NCBI RefSeq assembly: GCF_051014685.1
Contig: NW_027478385.1
Location: 868,001-932,000, forward strand
DNA length: 64,000 bases
Origin: Ptiloglossa arizonensis
Lineage: Eukaryota > Arthropoda > Insecta > Hymenoptera > Colletidae
Reading direction: 5' to 3'
Shown here: positions 40,201 through 52,983 of the stretch, piece by piece
How positions within the stretch are numbered: position 1 is the stretch's first letter
Layout of the letters: each line of letters begins with the position of its first letter
Made by a program: the position numbers and the translations under genes
The notes under the pieces: generated by a model
Told to the model about the DNA's origin: nothing
Databases searched by the model: none
What the model saw: only the letters and a program-made list of their open reading frames with translations

Positions 40201-41376
40201 TAGTTTCTACTTTCAGATGCAACAGGAATTTCTCGAGTTCGTCAATCCGTTCGCGATGTATGGGAGTTTGAAGGTAAGGAATGGTTGAGAAACTATCAAA
40301 ATTTTCGCATGTCTGATACTCGAAACCAATAACTACAAAGGCCTAGGGGAAAAATACACATACCGTTGTAATCGGAAGAGTTTCTACTTTCGGATGCAAG
40401 GGGAATTTCTCGAGTTCGTCGATCCGTTCGCGAGATATCGGAGTTTGAAGTTAAGGAATGGTTGAGAAACCATCAAAATTTTCGCAAGTCTGATACTCGA
40501 AACCAATAACAAGAATGGCCTCGGGGAAATGTACACACACCATTGCAAACGGGAGAGCTTCTACTTTCAAATGCAACAGGAATTTCGCGAGTTCGTCAAT
40601 CCGTTCGCGAGATATGGGAGTTTGAAGGTAAGAAATGGTTGAGAAACCAACAAAATTTTCGCAAGACTGATACTCGAAACCAATAACTACAAAGGCCTAG
40701 GGGAAAAATACACATACCGTTGTAATCGGAAGAGCTTCTACTTTCGGATGCATGAGGAATTTCTCGAGTTCGTCAATCTGTTCGCGAGATATGGGAGTTT
40801 GAAGTTAAGGAATGGTTGAGAAACCATCAAAATTTTCGCAAGCCTGATACTCGAAACCAATAACTACAAAAGCCTAGGGGAAAAACACACATACCGTTGT
40901 CATCGGGCGAGTTTCTTCTTTCAGATACAACAGGAATTTCTCGAGTTCGTCAATCCGTTCGCGAGATATGGGGGTTTGAAGATAAGGAATGGTTGAGAAA
41001 CCATCTAAATTCTCGCAAGTCTGTAACTCGAAACCAATAACTGGAACGGCCTAGGGGAAAAATACACATACCGTTGTCATCGGGCGAGTTTCTACTTTCA
41101 GATGCAACAGGAATTTCTCGAGTTCGTCAATCCGTTCGCGAGGTATGGAAGTTTGAATGTAAGGAATGGTTGAGAAACCATCAAAATTTTCGCAAGTCTG
41201 ATACTCGAAACCAATAACTGGAATGGTCTAGGGGAAAAGTACACACACCATATTAATTGGGCGAGTTTCTACTCTCAGATGCAACAGGAATTTCTCGAGT
41301 TCGTCTATCCGTTCGCGAGATATTGGAGTTTGAAGTTAAGGAATGGTTGAGAAACCATCTAAATACTCGCAAGACT
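40201..41376 (+). repeat. Block repeated at 2,301 bp, copy 2
   Basis: Second copy of 37900-39075, with substitutions such as GATGTATGG (near 40256) for GAGGTATGG, GATACAACAGG (near 40924) for GATGCAACAGG and ATGGAAGTTTGAATG for ATGGGAGTTTGAATG. No intervening sequence other than ordinary monomers of the same zone. Confidence 0.82.
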
Positions 41377-44080
41377 GATACTCGAAACCAATAACTACAA
41401 AGGCCTAGGGGAGAAATACACATACCGTTGTAATCGGAAGAGTTTCTACTTTCGGATGCAAGAGGAATTTCTCGAGTTCGTCAATCCGTTCGCGAGATAT
41501 GGGAGTTTGAAGTTAAGGAATGGTTGAGAAACCATCAAAATTTTCGCAAGTCTGATACTCGAAACCAATAACAAGAATGGCCTCGGGGAAATGTACACAC
41601 ACCATTGCAATCGGGAGAGCTTCTACTTTCAGATGCAACAGGAATTTCTCGAGTTCGTCAATCCGTTCGCGAGATATGGGAGTTTGAATGTAAGGAATGG
41701 TTGAGGAACCATCAAAATTTTCGCAAGTCTGATACTCGAAACCAATAACTACAAAGGCCTAAGGGAAAAATACACATACCGTTGTAATCGGAAGAGTTTC
41801 TACTTTCGGATGCATGAGGAATTTCTCGAGTTCGTCAATCCGTTCGCGAGATATGGGAGTTTGAAGTTAAGGAATGGTTGAGAAACCATCAAAATTCTCG
41901 CAAGTCTGATACTCGAAACCAATAACTAGAGTGGCCTAAGGGAAATGTACAAACACCATTGTAATCGGGAGAGCTTCTACTTTCAAATGCAACAGGAATT
42001 TCTCGAGTTCGTCAATCCGTTCGCGAGATATGGAATTTTGAAGTTAAGGAATGGTTGAGAAACCATCAAAATTTTCGCAAGTCTGATACTCGAAACCAAT
42101 AACTACAAAGGCCTAGGGGAAAAATACACATACCGTTGTAATCGGAAGAGTCTCTACTTTCGGATGCATGAGGAATTTCTCGAGTTCGTCAATCCGTTCG
42201 CGAGATATGGGAGTTTGAAGTTAAGGAATGGTTGAGAAACCATCAAAATTCTCGCAAGTCTGATACTCGAAACCAATAACTAGAATGGCCTAGGGGAAAT
42301 GTACACACAACATTGTAATCGGGAGAGCTTCTACTTTCAAATGCAACAGGAATTTCTCGAGTTCGTCAATCCGTTCGCGATATATTGGTATTTGAAGTTA
42401 AGGAATGGTTGAGGAACCATCAAAATTTTCGCAAGTCTGATACTCGAAACCAATAACTACAAAGGCCTAGGGGAAAAATACACATACCGTTGTCATCGGG
42501 CGAGTTTCCACTTTTAGATGCAACAGGAATTTCTCGAGTTCGTCAATCCGTTCGCGAGATATGGGAGTTTGAAGTTAAGGAATGGTTCAGAAACCATCAA
42601 AATTTTCGCAAGTCTGATACTCGAAACCAATAACAAGAATGGTCTCGGGGAAATGTACACACCATGGCGATCGGGAGAGCTTCTACTTTCAAATGCAACA
42701 GGAATTTCTCGAGTTCGTCAATCCGTTCGCGAGATATGGGAGTTTGAAGGTAAGGAATGGTTGAGAAACCATCTAAATTCTCGCAAGTCTGATACTCGAA
42801 ACCAATAACTACATAGGCCTAGGGGAAAAATACACATACCGTTGTAATCGGAAGAGTTTCTACTTTCGGATGCATGAGGAATTTCTCGAGTTCGTCAATC
42901 CGTTCGCGAGATATGGGAGTTTGATCTTAAGGAATGGTGGAGAAACTATCAAAATTTTCGCAAGTCTGATATTCGAAACCAATAACTAGAATGGCCTAGG
43001 GGAAATGTACACACACCATTGTAATCGGGAGAGCTTCTACTTTCAAATGCAACAGGAATTTCTCGAGTTCGTCAATCCGTTCGCGAGATATGGGATTTTG
43101 AAGTTAAGGAATGATTGAGAAACCATCAAAATTTTCGAATGTCTGATACTCGAAACGAATAACTACAAAAGCCTAGGGGAAAAACACACATACCGTTGTC
43201 ATCGGGCGAGTTTCTACATTCAGATGCAAGAGGAATTTCTCGAGTTCGTCAATCCGTTCGCAAGATATGGGGGTTTGAAGTTAAGGAATGGTTGAGAAAC
43301 CATAAAATTTTCGCAAGTCTGATACTCGAAACCAATAACAAGAATGGCCTCGGGGAAATGTACACACCATGGCGAACGGGAGTGCTTCTACTTTCAAATG
43401 CAACAGGAATTTCTCGAGTTCGTCAATCCGTTCGCGAGATATGGGGGTTTGAAGATAAGGAATGGTTGAGAAACGATCAAAATTCTCGCAAGTCTGATAC
43501 TCGAAACCAATAACTAGAATGGCCAAGGGGAAAAGTACACACACCATTGTAATCGGGCGAGTTTCTAATTTCAGATGCAACAGGAATTTCTCGAGTTCGT
43601 CGATCCGTTCGCGAGATATGGGAGTTTGAATATAAGGAATGGTTGAGAAACCATCAAAATTTTCGCAAGTCTGATACTCGAAACCAATAACTACAAAGGC
43701 CTAGGGGAAAAATACACATACCGTTGTAATCGGGCGAGTTTTTACTCTCATATGCAACAGGAATTTCTCGAGTTCGTCAAACCGTTGGCGAGATATGGGA
43801 GTTTGAAGGTAAGGAATGGTTGAGAAACCATCAAAATTTTCGCAAGTCTGATACTCGAAACCTATAACTGGAATGGCCTAGGGGGAAAGTACACACACCA
43901 TTGTAATCGGGCGAGTTTCTACCTTCAGATGCCACAGGAATTTCTCGAGTTCGTCAAACCGTTCGCGAGATATGGGAGTTTGAAGTTAAGGAATGGTTGA
44001 GAAACCATCTAAACTCTCGCAAGACTGTAACGCGAAACCAATAACTGGAACGGCCTAGGGGAAAAATACACATACCGTTG

Positions 44081-45370
44081 TAATCGTGCGAGTTTCTACT
44101 TTCGGATGCAACAGGAATTTCTCGAGTTCGTCAATGCGTTCGCGAAATATGGGGTTTTGAAGTTGAGGAATGGTTGAGAAGCCATCAAAATTTTCGCAAG
44201 TCTGTTACTCGAAACCAATAACTACAATGGCCTAGGGGAAAAGTACACACACCATATTAATCGGGCGAGTTTCTACTTTCAGATGCAACAGGAATTTCTC
44301 GAGTTCGTCTATACGTTCGCGAGACATGGGAGTTTGAAGTGAAGGAATGGTTGAGAAACCATCAAAATTTTCGCAAGTCTGATACTCGAAACCAATAACT
44401 ACAACGGCCTAGGGGAAAAATACACATACCGTTGTAATCGGAAGAGTTTCTACTTTCGGATCCAAGAGGAATTTCTCGAGTTCGTCAATCCGTTCGCGAG
44501 ATATGGGAGTTTGAAGTTAAGGAATGGTTGAGAAACCATCAAAATTTTCGCAAGTCTGATACTCGAAACCAATAACTACAGTGGCCTAGGGGAAAAGTAC
44601 ACACACCATATTAATCGGGCGAGTTTCTACTTTCGGATGCCAGAGGAATTTCTCGTGTTCGCCAATCCGTTCGCGAGATATGGGAGTTTGAAGTTAAGCA
44701 ATGGTTTAGAAACCATCACACTTTTCGCAAGTCTGATACTCGAAACCATTAATTACAATGGCCTAGGGGAAAAGTACACACACCATATTAATGGGGCGCG
44801 TTTCTACTTTCAGATGCATCAGGAATTTCTCGAGTTCGTCTATCCATTCGCGAGATATGGGAGTTTGAAATTAAGGAATGGTTGAGAAACCATCAAAACT
44901 TTCGCAAGCCTGATACTCGAAACCAATAACTGCAATGGCCTAGGGGAAAAGTACACACACCATTGTAATGGGCGAGCTTCTACTTTCAGATGCAACAGGA
45001 ATTTCTCGTGTTCGCCAATCCGTTTGCGAGATATGGGAGTTCGAAGTTAAGGAATGGTTTAGAAACCATCACACTTTTCGCAAGTGTGATACTCGAAACC
45101 AATAACTACAATGGCGTAGGGGAAAAGTACACACAGCATATTAATCGGGCGAGTTTCTACTTTCATTTGCAACAGCAATTTCTCGAGTTCGTCAATCCGT
45201 TCGCGAGATATGGGAGTTTGAAGTTAAGGAATGGTTGAGAAACCATCAAAGTTTTCGCAAGTCTGATACTCGAAACCAATAACTACAATGGCCTAGGGGA
45301 AAAGTACACACGCCATATTAATCGGGCGAGTTTCCACTTTCAGGTGCAACAGGAATTTCTCGAGTTCCTC
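44081..45370 (+). repeat. Flank of the 22-monomer block; CATATTAATCGGG begins to dominate
   Basis: From here to the end, position about 148-160 is mostly CATATTAATCGGG. The monomer pair at about 44084-44347, with GGGGTTTTGAAGTTGAGG and TATACGTTCGCGAGACATGG, recurs near 55043-55305 and 56105-56367, up to 12 kb away. 44613-44845 recurs within the following blocks near 47086 and 50975. Dyad-bearing units start here (44715, 45068). Confidence 0.83.
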
Positions 45371-48300
45371 AATCCGTTCGCGAGATATGGGAGTTCGAAG
45401 TCAAGGAATGGTTGAGAAACCATCAAACTTTTCGCAAGTCTGATACTCGAAACCATTTACTACAATGGCCTAGGGGAAAAGTACACACACCATATTAATG
45501 GGGCGAGTTTCTACTTTCAGACGCATCAGGAATTTCTCGAGTTCGTCTATCCGTTCGCGAGATATGGGAGTTTGAAATTAAGGAATGGTTTAGAAACCAT
45601 CACACTTTTCGCAAGTGTGATACTCGAAACCAATAACTACAATGGCCTAGGGGAAAAGTACACACAGCATATTAATCGGGCGAGTTTCTACTTTCATTTG
45701 CAACAGGAATTTCTCGAGTTCGTCAATCCGTTCGCGAGATATGGGAGTTTGAAGTTAAGGAATGGTTGAGAAACCATCAAAGTTTTCGCAAGTCTGATAC
45801 TCGAAACCAATAACTACAATGGCCTAGGGGAAAAGTACGCACGCCATATTAATCGGGCTAGTTTCTACTTTCAGGTGCAACAGGAATTTCTCGAGTTCCT
45901 CAATCCGTTCGCGAGATATGGGAGTTCGAAGTCAAGGAATGGTTGAGAAACCATCAAACTTTTCGCAAGTCTGATACACGAAACCATTAACCACAGTGGC
46001 CTAGGGGAAAAGTACACACACCATATTAATGGGGCGAGTTTCTACTTTCAGATGCATCAGGAATTTCGAGAGTTCGTCTATCCGTTCGCGAGATATGGGA
46101 TTTTGAAATTAAGGAATGGTTGAGAAACCATCAAAATTTTCGCAAGTCTGATACTTGAAAACAATAACTACAATGGCCTAGGGGAAAAGTACACACCATA
46201 TGAATCGGGCGAGTTTCTACTTTCAGATGCAACAGGAATTTCTCGAGTTCGTCAATCCGTTCGCGAGATATGGGATTTTGAAATTAAGGAATGGTTGAGA
46301 AACCATCAAAATTTTCGCAAGTCTGATACTTGAAAACAATAACTACAATGGCCTAGGGGAAAAGTACACACCATATTAATCGGGCGAGTTTCTACTTTCA
46401 GATGCAACAGGAATTTCTAGAGTTCGTCTATCCGTTCGCGAGATATGGGAGTTTGAAGTTAAGGAATGGTTGAAAAACCATCTAAATTCTCGCTAGTCTG
46501 TTACTCGAAACCAATAACTGGAACGGCCTAGGGGAAAAATACACATACCGTTGTAATCGGGCGAGTATCTACTTTGAGATGCAACAGAAATTTCTCGAGT
46601 TCGTTAATCCGTTCGCGAGGAATTGGAGTTTGAAGTTAAGGAATGGTTGAGAAATCATCAAAATTTTCGCAAGTCTGATACTCGAAACCAATAACTACAG
46701 TGGCCTAGGAGAAAAGTACACACACCATATTATTCGGGCGAGTTTCTACTTTCGGATGCAAGAGGAATTTCTCGTGTTCGCCAATCCGTTCGCGAGATAT
46801 GGGAGTTTGAGATTAAGGAATGGTTTAGAAACAATCACACTTTTCGCAAGTGTGATACTCGAAACCAATAACTACAATGGCCTAGGGGAAAAGTGCACAC
46901 AGCATATTAATCGGGCGAGTTTCTACTTTCATTTGCAACAGGAATTTCTCGAGTTCGTCAATCCGTTCGCGAGATATGGGAGTTTGAAGTTAAGGAATGG
47001 TTGAGAAACCATCAAAATTTTCGCAAGTCTGATACTCGAAACCAATAACTACAGTGGCCTAGGGGAAAAGTACACACACCATATTAATCGGGCGAGTTTC
47101 TACTTTCGGATGCAAGAGGAATTTCTCGTGTTCGCCAATCCGTTCGCGAGATATGGGAGTTTGAAGTTAAGCAATGGTTTAGAAACCATCACACTTTTCG
47201 CAAGTCTGATACTCGAAACCATTAATTACAATGGCCTAGGGGAAAAGTACACACACCATATTAATGGGGCGCGTTTCTACTTTCAGATGCATCAGGAATT
47301 TCTCGAGTTCGTCTATCCATTCGCGAGATATGGGAGTTCGAAGTTAAGGAATGGTTTAGAAACCATCACACTTTTCGCAAGTGTGATACTCGAAACCAAT
47401 AACTACAATGGCGTAGGGGAAAAGTACACACAGCATATTAATCGGGCGAGTTTCTACTTTCATTTGCAACAGGAATTTCTCGAGTTCGTCAATCCGTTCG
47501 CGAGATATGGGAGTTTGAAGTTAAGGAATGGTTGAGAAACCATCAAAGTTTTCGCAAGTCTGATACTCGAAACCAATAACTACAATGGCCTAGGGGAAAA
47601 GTACACACGCCATATTAATCGGGCGAGTTTCCACTTTCAGGTGCAACAGGAATTTCTCGAGTTCCTCAATCCGTTCGCGAGATATGGGAGTTCGAAGTCA
47701 AGGAATGGTTGAGAAACCATCAAACTTTTCGCAAGTCTGATACTCGAAACCATTTACTACAATGGCCTAGGGGAAAAGTACACACACCATATTAATGGGG
47801 CGAGTTTCTACTTTCAGATGCATCAGGAATTTCGAGAGTTCGTCTATCCGTTCGCGAGATATGGGAGTTTGAAGTTAAGGAATGGTTGAGAAACCATCAA
47901 AGTTTTCGCAAGTCTGATACTCGAAACCAATAACTACAATGGCCTAGGGGAAAAGTTCACACACCATTGTAATCGGGCGAGCTTCTACTTTCAGATGCAA
48001 CAGGAATTTCTCGTGTTCGCCAATCCGTTCGCGAGATATGGGAGTTTGAAGTTAAGGAATGGTTTAGAAACCATCACACTTTTCGCAAGTGTGATACTCG
48101 AAACCAATAACTACAATGGCCTAGGGGAAAAGTACACACAGCATATTAATCGGGCGAGTTTCTACTTTCATTTGCAACAGGAATTTCTCGAGTTCGTCAA
48201 TCCGTTCGCGAGATATGGGAGTTTGAAGTTAAGGAATGGTTGAGAAACCATCAAAGTTTTCGCAAGTCTGATACTCGAAATCAATAACTACAATGGCTAG

Positions 48301-49094
48301 GGGAAAAGTACACATACAGTTGGAATCGGGCGAGTTTCTACATTCAGATGCAACAGGAATTTCTCGAGTTCGTCAATGCGTTCGCGAAATATGGGGGTTT
48401 GAAGTTGAGGAATGGTTGAGAAGCCATCAAAATTTTCGCAGGTCTGTTACTCGAAACCAATAACTGGAGCGGCCTAGGGGAGAAATACACACACCATATT
48501 AATCGGGCGAGTTTCTACTTTCAGATGCAACAGGAATTTCTCGAGTTCGTCTATCCGTTCGCGAGACATGGGAGTTTGATGTTAAGGATTGGTTGGGAAG
48601 CAATCAAAATTTTCGCAAGTCTGATACTCGAAACCAATAACTTGAATAGCCTAGAGGAAAAGTACACACACCATTGTAATCGGGCGAGTTTCTACTTTCA
48701 GATGCAACAGTAATTTCTCGAGTTCGTCTATCCGTTCGCGAGATATGGGAGTTTGATGTTAAGGATTGGTTGGGAAGCCATCAAAATTTTCGCAAGTCTG
48801 ATACTCGAAACCAATAACTACAATGGCCTAGGGAAAAAGTACACACGCCATATTAATCGAGCGAGTTTCTACTTTCAGGTGCAACAGGTATTTCTCGAGT
48901 TCGTCAATCCGTTCGAGATATATGGGAGTTTGAAGTTAAGAAATGGTTGGGAAACCATCAAAATTTTCGAAAGTCTGATATTCGAAACCATTAGCTACAA
49001 TGTCTAAGGGGAAAAGTACACACACCATATAAATCGGGCGAGTTTCTACTTTCAGGTGCAACAGGAATTTCTCGAGTTCGTCATTCCGTTCGCG
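45371..49094 (+). repeat. 3.7-kb block (21 monomers), copy 1
   Basis: This 3,724-bp stretch matches 49260-52983 at a constant 3,889 bp. I found only four or so substitutions by eye: ACACGAAACC at 45977 against ACTCG; TATTATTCGGG at 46735 against TATTAATCGGG; GGCCTAGG near 46876 against GGCTTAGG; GGAGTTTGAAG near 47865 against GGAGTTCGAAG. That is roughly 99.9% identity. Left limit is a C/T difference at 45370/49259; right limit is an A/C difference at 49095/52984. Long open frames inside are repeat read-through, not genes. Confidence 0.92.
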
Positions 49095-49273
49095 AGATAT
49101 GGGAGTTTGAAGTTAAGGAATGGTTGAAAAACCATCTAAATTCTCGCTAGTCTGTTACTCGAAACCAATAACTGGAACGGCCTAGGGGAAAAATACACAT
49201 ACCGTTGTAATCGGGCGAGTATCTACTTTGAGATGCAACAGAAATTTCTCGAGTTCGTTAATCCGTTCGCGAG
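49085..49273 (+). repeat. One-monomer patch between the two 3.7-kb copies
   Basis: All 189 bases match 46431-46619, 2,654 bp upstream inside copy 1. Private changes include GGTTGAAAAACCATC, TTCTCGCTAGTCTG, GGCGAGTATCTACTTTGAG and GTTCGTTAATCCG. The patch overlaps the end of copy 1 by 10 bp and the start of copy 2 by 14 bp, so both joins fall in sequence shared by the partners (monomer positions about 29-43). This looks like a template switch or two exchanges. Confidence 0.9.
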
Positions 49274-52200
49274 ATATGGGAGTTCGAAGTCAAGGAATGG
49301 TTGAGAAACCATCAAACTTTTCGCAAGTCTGATACTCGAAACCATTTACTACAATGGCCTAGGGGAAAAGTACACACACCATATTAATGGGGCGAGTTTC
49401 TACTTTCAGACGCATCAGGAATTTCTCGAGTTCGTCTATCCGTTCGCGAGATATGGGAGTTTGAAATTAAGGAATGGTTTAGAAACCATCACACTTTTCG
49501 CAAGTGTGATACTCGAAACCAATAACTACAATGGCCTAGGGGAAAAGTACACACAGCATATTAATCGGGCGAGTTTCTACTTTCATTTGCAACAGGAATT
49601 TCTCGAGTTCGTCAATCCGTTCGCGAGATATGGGAGTTTGAAGTTAAGGAATGGTTGAGAAACCATCAAAGTTTTCGCAAGTCTGATACTCGAAACCAAT
49701 AACTACAATGGCCTAGGGGAAAAGTACGCACGCCATATTAATCGGGCTAGTTTCTACTTTCAGGTGCAACAGGAATTTCTCGAGTTCCTCAATCCGTTCG
49801 CGAGATATGGGAGTTCGAAGTCAAGGAATGGTTGAGAAACCATCAAACTTTTCGCAAGTCTGATACTCGAAACCATTAACCACAGTGGCCTAGGGGAAAA
49901 GTACACACACCATATTAATGGGGCGAGTTTCTACTTTCAGATGCATCAGGAATTTCGAGAGTTCGTCTATCCGTTCGCGAGATATGGGATTTTGAAATTA
50001 AGGAATGGTTGAGAAACCATCAAAATTTTCGCAAGTCTGATACTTGAAAACAATAACTACAATGGCCTAGGGGAAAAGTACACACCATATGAATCGGGCG
50101 AGTTTCTACTTTCAGATGCAACAGGAATTTCTCGAGTTCGTCAATCCGTTCGCGAGATATGGGATTTTGAAATTAAGGAATGGTTGAGAAACCATCAAAA
50201 TTTTCGCAAGTCTGATACTTGAAAACAATAACTACAATGGCCTAGGGGAAAAGTACACACCATATTAATCGGGCGAGTTTCTACTTTCAGATGCAACAGG
50301 AATTTCTAGAGTTCGTCTATCCGTTCGCGAGATATGGGAGTTTGAAGTTAAGGAATGGTTGAAAAACCATCTAAATTCTCGCTAGTCTGTTACTCGAAAC
50401 CAATAACTGGAACGGCCTAGGGGAAAAATACACATACCGTTGTAATCGGGCGAGTATCTACTTTGAGATGCAACAGAAATTTCTCGAGTTCGTTAATCCG
50501 TTCGCGAGGAATTGGAGTTTGAAGTTAAGGAATGGTTGAGAAATCATCAAAATTTTCGCAAGTCTGATACTCGAAACCAATAACTACAGTGGCCTAGGAG
50601 AAAAGTACACACACCATATTAATCGGGCGAGTTTCTACTTTCGGATGCAAGAGGAATTTCTCGTGTTCGCCAATCCGTTCGCGAGATATGGGAGTTTGAG
50701 ATTAAGGAATGGTTTAGAAACAATCACACTTTTCGCAAGTGTGATACTCGAAACCAATAACTACAATGGCTTAGGGGAAAAGTGCACACAGCATATTAAT
50801 CGGGCGAGTTTCTACTTTCATTTGCAACAGGAATTTCTCGAGTTCGTCAATCCGTTCGCGAGATATGGGAGTTTGAAGTTAAGGAATGGTTGAGAAACCA
50901 TCAAAATTTTCGCAAGTCTGATACTCGAAACCAATAACTACAGTGGCCTAGGGGAAAAGTACACACACCATATTAATCGGGCGAGTTTCTACTTTCGGAT
51001 GCAAGAGGAATTTCTCGTGTTCGCCAATCCGTTCGCGAGATATGGGAGTTTGAAGTTAAGCAATGGTTTAGAAACCATCACACTTTTCGCAAGTCTGATA
51101 CTCGAAACCATTAATTACAATGGCCTAGGGGAAAAGTACACACACCATATTAATGGGGCGCGTTTCTACTTTCAGATGCATCAGGAATTTCTCGAGTTCG
51201 TCTATCCATTCGCGAGATATGGGAGTTCGAAGTTAAGGAATGGTTTAGAAACCATCACACTTTTCGCAAGTGTGATACTCGAAACCAATAACTACAATGG
51301 CGTAGGGGAAAAGTACACACAGCATATTAATCGGGCGAGTTTCTACTTTCATTTGCAACAGGAATTTCTCGAGTTCGTCAATCCGTTCGCGAGATATGGG
51401 AGTTTGAAGTTAAGGAATGGTTGAGAAACCATCAAAGTTTTCGCAAGTCTGATACTCGAAACCAATAACTACAATGGCCTAGGGGAAAAGTACACACGCC
51501 ATATTAATCGGGCGAGTTTCCACTTTCAGGTGCAACAGGAATTTCTCGAGTTCCTCAATCCGTTCGCGAGATATGGGAGTTCGAAGTCAAGGAATGGTTG
51601 AGAAACCATCAAACTTTTCGCAAGTCTGATACTCGAAACCATTTACTACAATGGCCTAGGGGAAAAGTACACACACCATATTAATGGGGCGAGTTTCTAC
51701 TTTCAGATGCATCAGGAATTTCGAGAGTTCGTCTATCCGTTCGCGAGATATGGGAGTTCGAAGTTAAGGAATGGTTGAGAAACCATCAAAGTTTTCGCAA
51801 GTCTGATACTCGAAACCAATAACTACAATGGCCTAGGGGAAAAGTTCACACACCATTGTAATCGGGCGAGCTTCTACTTTCAGATGCAACAGGAATTTCT
51901 CGTGTTCGCCAATCCGTTCGCGAGATATGGGAGTTTGAAGTTAAGGAATGGTTTAGAAACCATCACACTTTTCGCAAGTGTGATACTCGAAACCAATAAC
52001 TACAATGGCCTAGGGGAAAAGTACACACAGCATATTAATCGGGCGAGTTTCTACTTTCATTTGCAACAGGAATTTCTCGAGTTCGTCAATCCGTTCGCGA
52101 GATATGGGAGTTTGAAGTTAAGGAATGGTTGAGAAACCATCAAAGTTTTCGCAAGTCTGATACTCGAAATCAATAACTACAATGGCTAGGGGAAAAGTAC

Positions 52201-52983
52201 ACATACAGTTGGAATCGGGCGAGTTTCTACATTCAGATGCAACAGGAATTTCTCGAGTTCGTCAATGCGTTCGCGAAATATGGGGGTTTGAAGTTGAGGA
52301 ATGGTTGAGAAGCCATCAAAATTTTCGCAGGTCTGTTACTCGAAACCAATAACTGGAGCGGCCTAGGGGAGAAATACACACACCATATTAATCGGGCGAG
52401 TTTCTACTTTCAGATGCAACAGGAATTTCTCGAGTTCGTCTATCCGTTCGCGAGACATGGGAGTTTGATGTTAAGGATTGGTTGGGAAGCAATCAAAATT
52501 TTCGCAAGTCTGATACTCGAAACCAATAACTTGAATAGCCTAGAGGAAAAGTACACACACCATTGTAATCGGGCGAGTTTCTACTTTCAGATGCAACAGT
52601 AATTTCTCGAGTTCGTCTATCCGTTCGCGAGATATGGGAGTTTGATGTTAAGGATTGGTTGGGAAGCCATCAAAATTTTCGCAAGTCTGATACTCGAAAC
52701 CAATAACTACAATGGCCTAGGGAAAAAGTACACACGCCATATTAATCGAGCGAGTTTCTACTTTCAGGTGCAACAGGTATTTCTCGAGTTCGTCAATCCG
52801 TTCGAGATATATGGGAGTTTGAAGTTAAGAAATGGTTGGGAAACCATCAAAATTTTCGAAAGTCTGATATTCGAAACCATTAGCTACAATGTCTAAGGGG
52901 AAAAGTACACACACCATATAAATCGGGCGAGTTTCTACTTTCAGGTGCAACAGGAATTTCTCGAGTTCGTCATTCCGTTCGCG
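49260..52983 (+). repeat. 3.7-kb block (21 monomers), copy 2
   Basis: Near-identical copy of 45371-49094. With the patch, the spacing is 3,889 bp, or 22 monomers less 5 bp. The missing bases come from monomers with GTACACACCATA (for example near 46190 and 46368, and their copies), each 2 bp short, and one with ATGGCTAGGGG (48293). After 52983 the sequence changes to CGCTATATGGGAGTC and the match ends. Confidence 0.92.

Larger units (their letters stand above)
36216..44080 (+). repeat. Zone of TCGGAAGAG / CGGATGCA monomers
   Basis: Three variants alternate irregularly: one with TCGGAAGAGTTTCTAC and CGGATGCATGAGG or CGGATGCAAGAGG, one with CATTGCAATCGGGAGAGC and TTTCAAATGC, and one with GTTGTCATCGGGCGAG and GATATGGGGGTTTG. 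CGGATGCATGAGG recurs near 36322, 37383, 38445, 40747, 41807, 42162 and 42867. Spacings of 1,061-1,062, 2,302, 1,060, 355 and 705 bp are multiples of about 177 but not one fixed period. CATGGCGATCGG (42664) and CATGGCGAACGG (43369) lack 2-3 bp. No gene was seen. Confidence 0.85.
44715..51984. other. Perfect 9-bp dyads in a monomer subset
   Basis: Nine monomers carry the arms ATCACACTT and AAGTGTGAT around a 5-base TTCGC loop, a perfect inverted repeat of 23 bp. They lie at 45068-45090, 45599-45621, 46834-46856, 47365-47387, 48073-48095, 49488-49510, 50723-50745, 51254-51276 and 51962-51984. Half-changed forms with right arm AAGTCTGAT (8 of 9 pairs) lie at 44715-44737, 47188-47210 and 51077-51099. 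The common monomer has only 7 of 9 pairs. Most of these units also carry ATGGTTT and AAACCAT two bases apart immediately to the left, making two adjacent dyads. They could form cruciforms; this is inferred. Confidence 0.85.

Noticed and set aside
42518..43580. Overlapping open frames on both strands near 42.5-43.6 kb
   Set aside because: Frame shifts between monomers come from 2-3 bp deletions (CATGGCGATCGG, CATGGCGAACGG) that let one frame run into another; no protein family is recognisable.
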